DNA from: Gordionus sp. m RMFG-2023
Taxonomy: Eukaryota; Nematomorpha; Gordioida; Chordodea; Parachordodidae
Reading direction: 5' to 3'
Assembly (NCBI RefSeq): GCF_954871325.1
Contig: NW_027050885.1
Location: 682,001 to 746,000 of the forward strand
Length of the DNA: 64,000 nt
Positions 22,297-35,947 of this stretch are shown in pieces (within the stretch, counting starts at the first letter, position 1; each line of letters starts with the position of its first letter). Position numbers and translations under genes: made by a program. The notes beneath the pieces were generated by a model. It was not told the origin of the DNA. It searched no databases and saw only the letters and a list, made by a program, of their open reading frames with translations.

Positions 22297-25200
22297 AGGT
22301 TAGGGTTAAGGTTTGTGTTAGATTTAGGGTTAGTAATAGTATTATATATATATAATATAAATAGAATATTTTAAAATTATTTTTCTAAGTTCATAAAGTA
22401 TATATTAAAGTGTTTTTTATATATATATATATGTGAAACATACGTAAAAATGCTTATCACGCGAAAATATAATAAATCCCTTACAAGGGATTTTTAAAAT
22501 ATAAAAAAACTCAAGAGATATTAAGGGTTAAATCATTGCGTTAGGGTTAGGGTTAGATGGTTAAGGTTAGGGTTAGGGTTAGTGTTAGGGTTAGGGTTAG
22601 AGTTAGTGTTAGATTTAGGGTTAGTAATAGTATTAAATATATAGAATATAATAAGATTATTTTTAAATTATTTTTCTAAGTTCATAAAGTATATATTAAA
22701 GTGTTTTATATATATATGTGAAACATACGTAAAAATGCTTATCACGCGAAAATATAATAAATCTCATAGAAGGGATTTTAAAAATATAAAAAAACTCAAG
22801 AGATATTAAGGGTAAATCATTGGGTTAGGGTTAGGGTTAGAGGGTTTAGGTAGGTTAGGGTTAAGGTTTGTGTTAGATTTAGGGTTAGTAATAGTATTAT
22901 ATATATATAATATAAATAGAATATTTTAAAATTATTTTTCTAAGTTCATAAAGTATATATTAAAGTGTTTTTTATATATATATCTGAAACATACGTAAAA
23001 ATGCTTATCACGCGAAAATATAATAAATCCCTTTCAAGGAATTTTAAAAATATTAAAAACTCACGAGATATTAAGGGTTAAATCATTGGGTTAGGGTTAG
23101 GGTTAGAGGTTTAAGGTTAAGGTTAGGGTTAGTGTTAGGGTTAGGGTTAAGGTTAGTGTTAGATTTAGGGTTAGTAATAGTATTAAATATATAGAATATA
23201 ATAAGATTAATTTAAAATTATTTTTCTAAGTTCATAAAGCATATATTAAAGTGTTTTATATATATATATGTGAAACATACGTAAAAATGCTTATCACGTG
23301 AAAATATAAAAAAACCCATTCAAGGAATTTTAAAAATATAAAAAAACTCAAGGGATATTAAGGCTTAAATCATTGAGTTAGGGTTAGGGTTAGAGCGTTA
23401 AGGTTAGAGTTAGGGTTAGTGTTGGGGTTAGGGTTAGTGTTAGATTTAGGTTTAGTAATAGTATTAAATATATAGAATATAATAAGATTATTTTAAAATT
23501 ATTTTTCTAAGTTCATAAAGTATATATTAGTGTTTTTTATATATATAGGTAAAACATATGTAAAAATGCTTACCACGTGAAAATATAATAAAACCCTTCA
23601 AGGGATTTTTAAAATTTAAAAAAACTCAAGAGATATTAAGGGTTAATTCATTGGGTTAGGGTTAGGGTTAGAGGGTTAAGGTTAGGGTTAGTGTTAGGGT
23701 TAGTGTTAGATATAGGGTTAGTAATAGTATTAAATATATAGAATATAATAAGATTATTTTAAAATTATTTTTCTAAGTTCATAAAGTATATATTAAAGTG
23801 TTTTATATATATATATGTGAAACATACGTAAAAATGCTTATCACGTAAAAATTTAATAAAATCCTTGAAAGGTATTTTAAAAATATAAAAAAACTCAAGG
23901 GATATTAAGGGTTAAATCATTGAGTTAGGGTTAGGGTTAGAGGGTTAAGGTTAGGGTTAGTGTTAGGGTTAGTGTTTTAGGGTTAGGGTTAGTGTTAGAT
24001 TTAGGGTTAGTAATAGTATTAAATATATAGAATATAATAAGAATAGTTAAAAATTATTTTTTTAAGTTCATAAAGTATATATTAAAGTATTTTTTATATA
24101 TATATGTGAAACATACGTAAAAATGCTTATCACGTGAAAATATAATAAAACCCTTTCAAGGGATTTTAAAAATATAAAAAAACTCAAGGGATATTAAGCG
24201 TTAAATTACTGGGTTAGGGTTAGGGTTAGAGAGTTAAGGTTATGGTTAGGGTTATTGTTAGATTTAGGGTTAGTAATAGTATTAAATATATAGAATATAA
24301 TAAGATTATTTTAAAATTTATTTTCTAAGTTCATAAAGTATATATTAAAGTGTTTTATATATATATATGTGAAACATACGTAAAAATGCTTATCACGTGA
24401 AAATATAATAAAACCCTTTCAAGGAATTTTAAAAATATAAAAAAACTCAAGGGATATTAAGGGTTAAATCATTGAGTTAGGGTTAGGGTTAGAGGGTTAA
24501 GGTTAGGGTTAGGGTTAGTGTTAGATTTAGGGTTAGTAATAGTATTAAATATATAGAATATAATAAGAATAGTTAAAAATTATTTTTATAAGTTCATAAA
24601 GTATATATTAAAGTGTTTTTTATATATATATCTGAAACATACGTAAAAATGCTTATCACGCGAAAATATAATAAATCCCTTACAAGGGATTTTAAAAATA
24701 TAAAAAAACTCAAGAGATATTAAGGATTAAATCATTGGGTTAGGGTTATGGTTAGGGGGTTAGGGTTAGTGTTAAGGTTAGGGTTAAGGTTAGTGTTAGA
24801 TTTAGGGTTAGTAATAGTATTAAATATATAGAATATAATAAGATTATTTTAAAATTATTTTTCTAATTTCATAAAGTATATATTAAAGTGTTTTATATAT
24901 ATATATGTGAAACATACGTAAAAATGCTTATCACGCGAAAATATAATTAATCCCTTACAAGGGATTTTAAAAATAACTAAAAACTCAAGAGATATTAAGG
25001 GTTAAATCATTGCGTTAGGGTTAGGGTTAGAGGTTTTAGGTTATGGTTAGGGTTAGTGTTAGAGGTTTAAGGTTATGGTTAGGGTTAGTGTTAGATTTAG
25101 GGTTAGTAATAGTATTAAATATATAGAATATAATAAGATTATTTTAAAATTATTTTTCTAAGTTCATAAAGTATATATTAAAGTGTTTTATATATATATA

Positions 25201-28200
25201 TATATATGTGAAACATACGTAAAAATGCTTATCACGCGAAAATATAATAAATCCCTTACAAGGGATTTTAAAATATAAAAAACCTCAAGAGATATTAAGG
25301 GTTAAATCATTGCGTTAGGGTTAGGGTTAGATGGTTAAGGTTAGGGTTAGGGTTAGTGTTAGGGTTAGGGTTAGAGTTAGTGTTAGATTTAGGGTTAGTA
25401 ATAGTATTAAATATATAGAATATAATAAGATTATTTTAAAATTATTTTTCTAAGTTCATAAAGCATATATTAAAGTGTTTTATATATATATATGTGAAAC
25501 ATACGTAAAAATGCTTATCACGTGAAAATATAATAAAACCCATTCAAGGAATTTTAAAAATATAAAAAAACTCAAGGGATATTAAGGCTTAAATCATTCG
25601 GTTAGGGTTATGGTTAGGGGGTTAGGGTTAGGGTTAGTGTTAGGGTTAAGGTTAGTGTTAGATTTAAGGTTTTTAAAATTATTTTTCTAAGTTCATAAAG
25701 TATATATTAAAGTGTTTTATATATATATATATGTGAAACATACGTAAAAATGCTTATCACGCGAAAATATAATAAATCCCATAGAAGGGATTTTAAAAAT
25801 ATAAAAAAACTCAAGAGATATTAAGGGTAAATCATTGGGTTAGGGTTAGGGTTAGAGGGTTAAGGTTAGGGTTAGGGTTAAGGTTTGTGTTAGATTTAGG
25901 GTTAGTAATAGTATTATATATATATAATATAAATAGAATATTTTAAAATTATTTTTCTAAGTTCATAAAGCATATATTAAAGTGTTTTATATATATATAT
26001 GTGAAACGTAAAAATGCTTATCACGTGAAAATATAATAAAACCCTTTCAAGGAATTTTAAAAATATAAAAAAACTCAAGGGATATTAAGGGTAAATCATT
26101 GAGTTAGGGTTAGGGTTAGAGGGTTAAGGTTAGGGTTAGGGTTAGTGTTTTAGGGTTAGGGTTAGTGTTAGATTTAGGGTTAGTAATAGTATTAAATATA
26201 TAGAATATAATAAGATTATTTTAAAATTATTTTTCTAAGTTCATAAAGTATATATTAAAGTGTTTTATATATATATATATATGTGAAACATACGTAAAAA
26301 TGCTTATCACGCGAAAATATAATAAATCCCTTACAAGGGATTTTTAAAATATAAAAAAACTCAAGAGATATTAAGGGTTAAATCATTGCGTTAGGGTTAG
26401 GGTTAGATGGTTAAGGTTAGGGTTAGGGTTAGTGTTAGGGTTAGGGTTAGAGTTAGTGTTAGATTTAGGGTTAGTAATAGAATTAAATATATAGAATATA
26501 ATAAGATTATTTTAAAATTATTTTTCTAAGTTTATAAAGCATATATTTAAGTGTTTTATATATATATATGTGAAACATACGTAAAAATGCTTATCACGTG
26601 AAAGTATAATAAAACCCATTCAAGTATTTTTAAAAATATAAAAAAACTCAAGGGATATTAAGGCTTAAATCATTGAGTTAGGGTTAGAGTTAGAGGGTTA
26701 AAGTTAGAGTTAGGGTTAGTGTTGGGGTTAGGGTTAGTAATAGAATTAAATATATAGAATATAATAAGATTATTTTAAAATTATTTTTCTAAGTTCATAA
26801 AGTATATATTAGTGTTTTTTATATATATATGTGAAACATATGTAAAAATGCTTATCACGTGAAAATATAATAAAACCCTTCAAGGGATTTTTAAAATTTA
26901 AAAAAACTCAAGAGATATTAAGGGTTAAATCATTGAGTTAGGGTTAGAGGGTTAAGGTTAGGGTTAGTGTTAGGGTTAGTGTTAGGGTTAGTGTTAGGGT
27001 TAGTGTTAGATATAGGGTTAGTAATAGTATTAAATATATAGAATATAATAAGAATAGTTAAAAATTATTTTTATAAGTTCATAAAGTATATATTAAAGTG
27101 TTTTTTATATATATATCTGAAACATACGTAAAAATGCTTATCACGCGAAAATATAATAAATCCCTTACAAGGGATTTTAAAAATATAAAAAATCTCAAGA
27201 GATATTAAGGGTTAAATCATTCGGTTAGGGTTATGGTTAGGGGGTTAGGGTTAGGGTTAGTGTTAGGGTTAAGGTTAGTGTTAGATTTAGGGTTTTTAAA
27301 ATTATTTTTCTAAGTTCATAAAGTATATATTAAAGTGTTTTATATATATATATATGTGAAACATACGTAAAAATGCTTATCACGCGAAAATATAATAAAT
27401 CCCATAGAAAAGATTTTAAAAATATAAAAAAACTCAAGAGATATTAAGGGTAAATCATTGGGTTAGGGTTAGGGTTAGAGGGTTAAGGTTAGGGTTAGGG
27501 TTAAGGTTTGTGTTAGATTTAGGGTTAGTAATAGTATTATATATATATAATATAAATAGAATATTTTAAAATTATTTTTCTAAGTTCATAAAGCATATAT
27601 TAAAGTGTTTTATATATATATATGTGAAACGTAAAAATGCTTATCACGTGAAAATATAATAAAACCCTTTCAAGGAATTTTAAAAATATAAAAAAACTCA
27701 AGGGATATTAAGGGTAAATCATTGAGTTAGGGTTAGGGTTAGAGGGTTAAGGTTAGGGTTAGGGTTAGTGTTTTAGGGTTAGGGTTAGTGTTAGATTTAG
27801 GGTTAGTAATAGTATTAAATATATAGAATATAATAAGATTATTTTAAAATTATTTTTCTAAGTTCATAAAGTATATATTAAAGTGTTTTATATATATATA
27901 TATGTGAAACATACGTAAAAATGCTTATCACGCGAAAATATAATAAATCCCTTACAAGGGATTTTTAAAATATAAAAAAACTCAAGAGATATTAAGGGTT
28001 AAATCATTGCGTTAGGGTTAGGGTTAGATGGTTAAGGTTAGGGTTAGGGTTAGTGTTAGGGTTAGGGTTAGAGTTAGTGTTAGATTTAGGGTTAGTAATA
28101 GAATTAAATATATAGAATATAATAAGATTATTTTAAAATTATTTTTCTAAGTTTATAAAGCATATATTTAAGTGTTTTATATATATATATGTGAAACATA

Positions 28201-28210
28201 CGTAAAAATG
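22297..28210. repeat. ~5.9 kb satellite block, first copy (repeats at ~35948-41865)
   Basis: Matches the later block with an offset of 13651 bp over most of its length. Shared rare markers include ATCTCATAGAAGGG (22761 and 36412), CTAATTTCATAAAG and a TGTTAAGGTTAGGG tract (about 24770 and 38421). The match is lost on the left at the GGTTTAGGTAGG tract and on the right where CACGTGAAAGTA faces CACGCGAAAATA. Confidence 0.85.
24369..24376. other. Paralogous empty insertion site 2
   Basis: A single GTGAAACA lies between a left neighbour matching 4-555 (with TTAAGCGTTAAATTACTGGG) and a right neighbour matching the start of 5950 onwards. No transposon is present. Confidence 0.9.
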
Positions 28211-30882
28211 CTTATCACGTGAAAGTATAATAAAACCCATTCAAGTATTTTTAAAAATATAAAAAAACTCAAGGGATATTAAGGCTTAAATCATTGAGTT
28301 AGGGTTAGAGTTAGAGGGTTAAAGTTAGAGTTAGGGTTAGTGTTGGGGTTAGGGTTAGTAATAGAATTAAATATATAGAATATAATAAGATTATTTTAAA
28401 ATTATTTTTCTAAGTTCATAAAGTATATATTAGTGTTTTTTATATATATATGTGAAACATATGTAAAAATGCTTATCACGTGAAAATATAATAAAACCCT
28501 TCAAGGGATTTTTAAAATTTAAAAAAACTCAAGAGATATTAAGGGTTAAATCATTGAGTTAGGGTTAGAGGGTTAAGGTTAGGGTTAGTGTTAGGGTTAG
28601 TGTTAGGGTTAGTGTTAGGGTTAGTGTTAGGGTTAGTGTTAGATATAGGGTTAGTAATAGTATTAAATATATAGAATATAATAAGAATAGTTAAAAATTA
28701 TTTTTATAAGTTCATAAAGTATATATTAAAGTGTTTTTTATATATATATCTGAAACATACGTAAAAATGCTTATCACGCGAAAATATAATAAATCCCTTA
28801 CAAGGGATTTTAAAAATATAAAAAATCTCAAGAGATATTAAGGGTTAAATCATTCGGTTAGGGTTATGGTTAGGGGGTTAGGGTTAGGGTTAGTGTTAGG
28901 GTTAAGGTTAGTGTTAGATTTAGGGTTTTTAAAATTATTTTTCTAAGTTCATAAAGTATATATTAAAGTGTTTTATATATATATATATGTGAAACATACG
29001 TAAAAATGCTTATCACGCGAAAATATAATAAATCCCATAGAAAAGATTTTAAAAATATAAAAAAACTCAAGAGATATTAAGGGTAAATCATTGGGTTAGG
29101 GTTAGGGTTAGAGGGTTAAGGTTAGGGTTAGGGTTAAGGTTTGTGTTAGATTTAGGGTTAGTAATAGTATTATATATATATAATATAAATAGAATATTTT
29201 AAAATTATTTTTCTAAGTTCATAAAGCATATATTAAAGTGTTTTATATATATATATGTGAAACGTAAAAATGCTTATCACGTGATAATATAATAAAACCC
29301 TTTCAAGGAATTTTAAAAATATAAAAAAACTCAAGGGATATTAAGGGTTAAATCATTGAGTTAGGGTTAGGGTTAGAGGGTTAAGGTTAGGGTTAGGGTT
29401 AGTGTTTTAGGGTTAGGGTTAGTGTTAGATTTAGGGTTAGTAATAGTATTAAATATATAGAATATAATAAGATTATTTTAAAATTATTTTTCTAAGTTCA
29501 TAAAGTATATATTAAAGTGTTTTATATATATATATATATATGTGAAACATACGTAAAAATGCTTATCACGCGAAAATATAATAAATCCCTTACAAGGGAT
29601 TTTTAAAATATAAAAAAACTCAAGAGATATTAAGGGTTAAATCATTGCGTTAGGGTTAGGGTTAGATGGTTAAGGTTAGGGTTAGGGTTAGTGTTAGGGT
29701 TAGGGTTAGAGTTAGTGTTAGATTTAGGGTTAGTAATAGAATTAAATATATAGAATATAATAAGATTATTTTAAAATTATTTTTCTAAGTTTATAAAGCA
29801 TATATTTAAGTGTTTTATATATATATATGTGAAACATACGTAAAAATGCTTATCACGTGAAAGTATAATAAAACCCATTCAAGTATTTTTAAAAATATAA
29901 AAAAACTCAAGGGATATTAAGGCTTAAATCATTGAGTTAGGGTTAGAGTTAGAGGGTTAAAGTTAGAGTTAGGGTTAGTGTTGGGGTTAGGGTTAGTAAT
30001 AGAATTAAATATATAGAATATAATAAGATTATTTTAAAATTATTTTTCTAAGTTCATAAAGTATATATTAGTGTTTTTTATATATATATGTGAAACATAT
30101 GTAAAAATGCTTATCACGTGAAAATATAATAAAACCCTTCAAGGGATTTTTAAAATTTAAAAAAACTCAAGAGATATTAAGGGTTAAATCATTGAGTTAG
30201 GGTTAGAGGGTTAAGGTTAGGGTTAGTGTTAGGGTTAGTGTTAGGGTTAGTGTTAGGGTTAGTGTTAGATATAGGGTTAGTAATAGTATTAAATATATAG
30301 AATATAATAAGAATAGTTAAAAATTATTTTTATAAGTTCATAAAGTATATATTAAAGTGTTTTTTATATATATATCTGAAACATACGTAAAAATGCTTAT
30401 CACGCGAAAATATAATAAATCCCTTACAAGGGATTTTAAAAATATAAAAAATCTCAAGAGATATTAAGGGTTAAATCATTCGGTTAGGGTTATGGTTAGG
30501 GGGTTAGGGTTAGGGTTAGTGTTAGGGTTAAGGTTAGTGTTAGATTTAGGGTTTTTAAAATTATTTTTCTAAGTTCATAAAGTATATATTAAAGTGTTTT
30601 ATATATATATATATGTGAAACATACGTAAAAATGCTTATCACGCGAAAATATAATAAATCCCATAGAAAAGATTTTAAAAATATAAAAAAACTCAAGAGA
30701 TATTAAGGGTAAATCATTGGGTTAGGGTTAGGGTTAGAGGGTTAAGGTTAGGGTTAGGGTTAAGGTTTGTGTTAGATTTAGGGTTAGTAATAGTATTATA
30801 TATATATAATATAAATAGAATATTTTAAAATTATTTTTCTAAGTTCATAAAGCATATATTAAAGTGTTTTATATATATATAT
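26001..30882. repeat. Higher-order repeat, three tandem six-monomer units (~1.63 kb each)
   Basis: Units start at the shortened phrase GTGAAACGTAAAAATGC at 26001, 27624 and 29257; the next starts at 30883. The spacings are 1623, 1633 and 1626 bp. Each has six different monomers in the same order, marked in turn by GTGAAACGTAAA, CACGCG with GATGGTT, GAAAGTATAATA with TTCAAGTATTTT, CATATGTAAAA, CTGAAAC with CATTCGGTT, and CCCATAGAAAAG. The differences between units are a few bases, (TA)n length and the number of TTAGGGTTAGTG units. Confidence 0.9.
28561..28650 (+). repeat. Expanded TTAGGGTTAGTG minisatellite within a monomer
   Basis: The telomere-like part of this monomer class is built from the 12-bp pair TTAGGGTTAGTG. 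There are five in a row here and near 33780, four near 26960, 30210, 35420, 40610 and later copies, and three near 31860. It is the most variable part of an otherwise near-identical monomer. Confidence 0.85.
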
Positions 30883-33800
30883 GTGAAACGTAAAAATGCT
30901 TATCACGTGATAATATAATAAAACCCTTTCAAGGAATTTTAAAAATATAAAAAAACTCAAGGGATATTAAGGGTTAAATCATTGAGTTAGGGTTAGGGTT
31001 AGAGGGTTAAGGTTAGGGTTAGGGTTAGTGTTTTAGGGTTAGGGTTAGTGTTAGATTTAGGGTTAGTAATAGTATTAAATATATAGAATATAATAAGATT
31101 ATTTTAAAATTATTTTTCTAAGTTCATAAAGTATATATTAAAGTGTTTTATATATATATATATATATGTGAAACATACGTAAAAATGCTTATCACGCGAA
31201 AATATAATAAATCCCTTACAAGGGATTTTTAAAATATAAAAAAACTCAAGAGATATTAAGGGTTAAATCATTGCGTTAGGGTTAGGGTTAGATGGTTAAG
31301 GTTAAGGTTAGGGTTAGTGTTAGGGTTAGGGTTAGAGTTAGTGTTAGATTTAGGGTTAGTAATAGAATTAAATATATAGAATATAATAAGATTATTTTAA
31401 AATTATTTTTCTAAGTTTATAAAGCATATATTTAAGTGTTTTATATATATATATGTGAAACATACGTAAAAATGCTTATCACGTGAAAGTATAATAAAAC
31501 CCATTCAAGTATTTTTAAAAATATAAAAAAACTCAAGGGATATTAAGGCTTAAATCATTGAGTTAGGGTTAGAGTTAGAGGGTTAAAGTTAGAGTTAGGG
31601 TTAGTGTTGGGGTTAGGGTTAGTGTTAGATTTAGGTTTAGTAATAGTATTAAATATATAGAATATAATAAGATTATTTTAAAATTATTTTTCTAAGTTCA
31701 TAAAGTATATATTAGTTTTTTTTATATATATATGTGAAACATATGTAAAAATGCTTATCACGTGAAAATATAATAAAACCCTTCAAGGGATTTTTAAAAT
31801 TTAAAAAAACTCAAGAGATATTAATGGTTAAATCATTGGGTTAGGGTTAGAGGGTTAAGGTTAGGGTTAGTGTTAGGGTTAGTGTTAGGGTTAGTGTTAG
31901 ATATAGGGTTAGTAATAGTATTAAATATATAGAATATAATAAGATTATTTTAAAATTATTTTTCTAAGTTCATAAAGCATATATTAAAGTGTTTTATATA
32001 TATATATGTGAAACATACGTAAAAATGCTTATCACGTGAAAATATAATAAAACCCATTCAAGGAATTTTAAAAATATAAAAAAACTCAAGGGATATTAAG
32101 GCTTAAATCATTGAGTTAGGGTTAGGGTTAGAGGGTTAAAGTTAGAGTTAGGGTTAGTGTTGGGGTTAGGGTTAGTGTTAGATTTAGGTTTAGTAATAGT
32201 ATTAAATATATAGAATATAATAAGATTATTTTAAAATTATTTTTCTAAGTTCATAAAGTATATATTAGTGTTTTTTATATATATATGTGAAACATATGTA
32301 AAAATGCTTATCACGTGAAAATATAATAAATCCCTTACAAGGGATTTTAAAAATATAAAAAAACTCAAGAGATATTAAGGGTTAAATCATTCGGTTAGGG
32401 TTATGGTTAGGGGGTTAGGGTTAGGGTTAGTGTTAGGGTTAAGGTTAGTGTTAGATTTAGGGTTTTTAAAATTATTTTTCTAAGTTCATAAAGCATATAT
32501 TAAAGTGTTTTATATATATATATGTGAAACGTAAAAATGCTTATCACGTGAAAATATAATAAAACCCTTTCAAGGAATTTTAAAAATATAAAAAAACTCA
32601 AGGGATATTAAGGGTTAAATCATTGAGTTAGGGTTAGGGTTAGAGGGTTAAGGTTAGGGTTAGGGTTAGTGTTTTAGGGTTAGGGTTAGTGTTAGATTTA
32701 GGGTTAGTAATAGTATTGAATATATAGAATATAATAAGAATAGTTAAAAATTATTTTTATAAGTTCATAAAGTATATATTAAAGTGTTTTTTATATATAT
32801 ATCTGAAACATACGTAAAAATGCTTATCACGCGAAAATATAATAAATCCCTTACAAGGGATTTTAAAAATAACTAAAAACTCAAGAGATATTAAGGGTTA
32901 AATCATTGCGTTAGGGTTAGGGTTAGAGGTTTAAGGTTATGGTTAGGGTTAGTGTTAGAGGTTTAAGGTTATGGTTAGGGTTAGTGTTAGATTTAGGATT
33001 AGTAATAGTATTAAATATATAGAATATAATAAGATTATTTTAAAATTATTTTTCTAAGTTCATAAAGTATATATTAAAGTGTTTTATATATATATATATA
33101 TGTGAAACATACGTAAAAATGCTTATCACGCGAAAATATAATAAATCCCTTACAAGGGATTTTTAAAATATAAAAAAACTCAAGAGATATTAAGGGTTAA
33201 ATCATTGCGTTAGGGTTAGGGTTAGATGGTTAAGGTTAGGGTTAGGGTTAGTGTTAGGGTTAGGGTTAGAGTTAGTGTTAGATTTAGGGTTAGTAATAGA
33301 ATTAAATATATAGAATATAATAAGATTATTTTAAAATTATTTTTCTAAGTTTATAAAGCATATATTTAAGTGTTTTATATATATATATATGTGAAACATA
33401 CGTAAAAATGCTTATCACGTGAAAGTATAATAAAACCCATTCAAGTATTTTTAAAAATATAAAAAAACTCAAGGGATATTAAGGCTTAAATCATTGAGTT
33501 AGGGTTAGAGTTAGAGGGTTAAAGTTAGAGTTAGGGTTAGTGTTGGGGTTAGGGTTAGTAATAGAATTAAATATATAGAATATAATAAGATTATTTTAAA
33601 ATTATTTTTCTAAGTTCATAAAGTATATATTAGTGTTTTTTATATATATATGTGAAACATATGTAAAAATGCTTATCACGTGAAAATATAATAAAACCCT
33701 TCAAGGGATTTTTAAAATTTAAAAAAACTCAAGAGATATTAAGGGTTAAATCATTGAGTTAGGGTTAGAGGGTTAAGGTTAGGGTTAGTGTTAGGGTTAG

Positions 33801-35947
33801 TGTTAGGGTTAGTGTTAGGGTTAGTGTTAGGGTTAGTGTTAGATATAGGGTTAGTAATAGTATTAAATATATAGAATATAATAAGAATAGTTAAAAATTA
33901 TTTTTATAAGTTCATAAAGTATATATTAAAGTGTTTTTTATATATATATCTGAAACATACGTAAAAATGCTTATCACGCGAAAATATAATAAATCCCTTA
34001 CAAGGGATTTTAAAAATATAAAAAAACTCAAGAGATATTAAGGGTTAAATCATTCGGTTAGGGTTATGGTTAGGGGGTTAGGGTTAGGGTTAGTGTTAGG
34101 GTTAAGGTTAGTGTTAGATTTAAGGTTTTTAAAATTATTTTTCTAAGTTCATAAAGTATATATTAAAGTGTTTTATATATATATATATGTGAAACATACG
34201 TAAAAATGCTTATCACGCGAAAATATAATAAATCCCATAGAAGGGATTTTAAAAATATAAAAAAACTCAAGAGATATTAAGGGTAAATCATTGGGTTAGG
34301 GTTAGGGTTAGAGGGTTAAGGTTAGGGTTAGGGTTAAGGTTTGTGTTAGATTTAGGGTTAGTAATAGTATTATATATATATAATATAAATAGAATATTTT
34401 AAAATTATTTTTCTAAGTTCATAAAGCATATATTAAAGTGTTTTATATATATATATGTGAAACGTAAAAATGCTTATCACGTGAAAATATAATAAAACCC
34501 TTTCAAGGAATTTTAAAAATATAAAAAAACTCAAGGGATATTAAGGGTAAATCATTGAGTTAGGGTTAGGGTTAGAGGGTTAAGGTTAGGGTTAGGGTTA
34601 GTGTTTTAGGGTTAGGGTTAGTGTTAGATTTAGGGTTAGTAATAGTATTAAATATATAGAATATAATAAGATTATTTTAAAATTATTTTTCTAAGTTCAT
34701 AAAGTATATATTAAAGTGTTTTATATATATATATATATGTGAAACATACGTAAAAATGCTTATCACGCGAAAATATAATAAATCCCTTACAAGGGATTTT
34801 TAAAATATAAAAAAACTCAAGAGATATTAAGGGTTAAATCATTGCGTTAGGGTTAGGGTTAGATGGTTAAGGTTAGGGTTAGGGTTAGTGTTAGGGTTAG
34901 GGTTAGAGTTAGTGTTAGATTTAGGGTTAGTAATAGAATTAAATATATAGAATATAATAAGATTATTTTAAAATTATTTTTCTAAGTTTATAAAGCATAT
35001 ATTTAAGTGTTTTATATATATATATGTGAAACATACGTAAAAATGCTTATCACGTGAAAGTATAATAAAACCCATTCAAGTATTTTTAAAAATATAAAAA
35101 AACTCAAGGGATATTAAGGCTTAAATCATTGAGTTAGGGTTAGAGTTAGAGGGTTAAAGTTAGAGTTAGGGTTAGTGTTGGGGTTAGGGTTAGTAATAGA
35201 ATTAAATATATAGAATATAATAAGATTATTTTAAAATTATTTTTCTAAGTTCATAAAGTATATATTAGTGTTTTTTATATATATATGTGAAACATATGTA
35301 AAAATGCTTATCACGTGAAAATATAATAAAACCCTTCAAGGGATTTTTAAAATTTAAAAAAACTCAAGAGATATTAAGGGTTAAATCATTGAGTTAGGGT
35401 TAGAGGGTTAAGGTTAGGGTTAGTGTTAGGGTTAGTGTTAGGGTTAGTGTTAGGGTTAGTGTTAGATATAGGGTTAGTAATAGTATTAAATATATAGAAT
35501 ATAATAAGAATAGTTAAAAATTATTTTTATAAGTTCATAAAGTATATATTAAAGTGTTTTTTATATATATATCTGAAACATACGTAAAAATGCTTATCAC
35601 GCGAAAATATAATAAATCCCTTACAAGGGATTTTAAAAATATAAAAAATCTCAAGAGATATTAAGGGTTAAATCATTCGGTTAGGGTTATGGTTAGGGGG
35701 TTAGGGTTAGGGTTAGTGTTAGGGTTAAGGTTAGTGTTAGATTTAGGGTTTTTAAAATTATTTTTCTAAGTTCATAAAGTATATATTAAAGTGTTTTATA
35801 TATATATATATGTGAAACATACGTAAAAATGCTTATCACGCGAAAATATAATAAATCCCATAGAAAAGATTTTAAAAATATAAAAAAACTCAAGAGATAT
35901 TAAGGGTAAATCATTGGGTTAGGGTTAGGGTTAGAGGGTTAAGGTTA

